From assembly GCA_027038805.1 (NCBI GenBank), contig JALWGO010000018.1, forward strand, positions 1 through 5,619: a DNA stretch of 5,619 bases, written 5' to 3'. Origin of the DNA: Thermoprotei archaeon (GTDB lineage: Archaea > Thermoproteota > Thermoprotei_A > Sulfolobales > WANQ01). The first letter of the stretch is position 1, and the number at the start of each line of letters is the position of its first letter. Under the pieces are notes generated by a model. The model ran no database searches, was not told the DNA's origin, and saw nothing but the letters and a program-made list of their open reading frames with translations. Position numbers and translations under genes: made by a program. Below, one piece after another: positions 5,053 through 5,619 of the stretch.

Positions 5053-5619
5053 ATGGGTATTACTGCTCTAATAGCTGGTGTAATAGTTGTTGTAATAATA
5101 GCTGTATTAGTAGCATATTATTTTAGGACCTATAATCGCTTCCAAACACTTAGAAACGCGGCTGACGCAACACTCGGTCAGATAAGAGTAGCTGTTAGGA
5201 AGCGCCTCGACCTCATAGGCCAGCTAGTTGATACTGTTAAGAGTTATGCTAGGTTTGAACGAGAAGTCTTAGAAAAAGTAACCGCTATGAGGGCTTCCGT
5301 TGGCAGGGCTAGTCCCGAGGAATTGAATAAGATTGAACGTGAGACGAGAAGTATTCTTGGGAGACTAATAGCTGTGGTGGAAGCCTATCCGGATCTAAAG
5401 ACTTCTCAAGCAGTAGGCCAGCTCATGCAAGCGATAAGAGATATAGAGGATGAGATAGCTAGGCATCGTTATACATTCAATAATATAGTTCAACAATACA
5501 ATACCATGATAGATACTTTTCCATCAAAGATTGTAGCACAGATGAGTGGTTTTAGGAAGCTACCATACCTCGAACTAGGCGTTAGTGAAAGAGAGGAGAG
5601 ACCCCACATAGAATTCTAA
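5053..5619 (+). CDS. lemA: LemA family membrane protein
   Basis: This is a membrane-anchored protein of the widespread LemA family, whose molecular role is not settled; the family often neighbours HtpX-type proteases. From the ATG at 5053 it is 188 aa, the usual family length. One N-terminal transmembrane helix (residues 3-23, hydrophobic Ile/Val/Ala) is followed by a helical cytosolic or extracytoplasmic domain. Family landmarks are YNRFQTLRNAADATLGQI (27-44), VRKRLDLIGQLVDTVKSYA (48-66), AYPDLKTS (111-118), IARHRYTFNNIVQQYN (135-150), FPSKIVA (156-162) and the closing HIEF (185-188), equivalent to the common PKVEF end. An in-frame TTG at 5020 would add 11 residues before the membrane helix, but the TATA position and GGTG spacing favour the ATG. 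The stop is the last codon of the window, so the gene is complete. It diverges from the 214-aa gene, and partners downstream cannot be seen. Confidence 0.95.
   Translation: MGITALIAGVIVVVIIAVLVAYYFRTYNRFQTLRNAADATLGQIRVAVRKRLDLIGQLVDTVKSYARFEREVLEKVTAMRASVGRASPEELNKIERETRSILGRLIAVVEAYPDLKTSQAVGQLMQAIRDIEDEIARHRYTFNNIVQQYNTMIDTFPSKIVAQMSGFRKLPYLELGVSEREERPHIEF

Noticed and set aside
1..5619. CRISPR arrays, insertion sequences or transfer boundaries
   Set aside because: No spaced repeats, transposase or integrase fragments, or terminal inverted repeats seen; codon use looks uniform across genes.

Overview
The window reads as chromosomal DNA of a hyperthermophilic crenarchaeon, most likely Desulfurococcales or a close relative. 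This rests on an archaeal-type sliding clamp, Shine-Dalgarno sequences of the GAGGTGA type, TATA boxes about 26-28 nt upstream of start codons (some genes looking leaderless), GTG starts, heavy use of AGG/AGA and ATA codons, and a GC-rich RNA-like island in otherwise AT-rich intergenic DNA. The order assignment is inference.

Layout, left to right. Bases 1-245 hold no convincing protein gene. A compact GC-rich island at 164-237, just downstream of the PCNA stop, carries box C and box D sequences in the right order on the minus strand and may be a C/D-type or other K-turn RNA. PCNA (246-1016, minus) follows, then a 110-nt gap with a 34-nt polypurine/polypyrimidine tract that contains a perfect G-quadruplex motif. 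Next are two radical SAM genes on the minus strand that are almost fused. The upstream one (2670-4097) is a B12-binding-domain radical SAM protein. The downstream one (1127-2668) is a SPASM radical SAM protein with an unusual N-terminal extension. One base separates them, and the Shine-Dalgarno of the second gene lies inside the end of the first. An unrecognised Cys/His-rich protein gene (4236-4880, minus) lies upstream. It is divergent from a complete LemA-family membrane protein gene (5053-5619, plus), and the two share a 172-nt bidirectional promoter region.

Functionally, the clear housekeeping element is PCNA (replication and repair). The two radical SAM proteins are very probably made from one mRNA and may act in one modification pathway, but the substrate cannot be read from this window. 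No heme, cofactor, lipid or peptide-substrate gene lies between or next to them here. The 214-aa protein and LemA have no demonstrated link to that pair.
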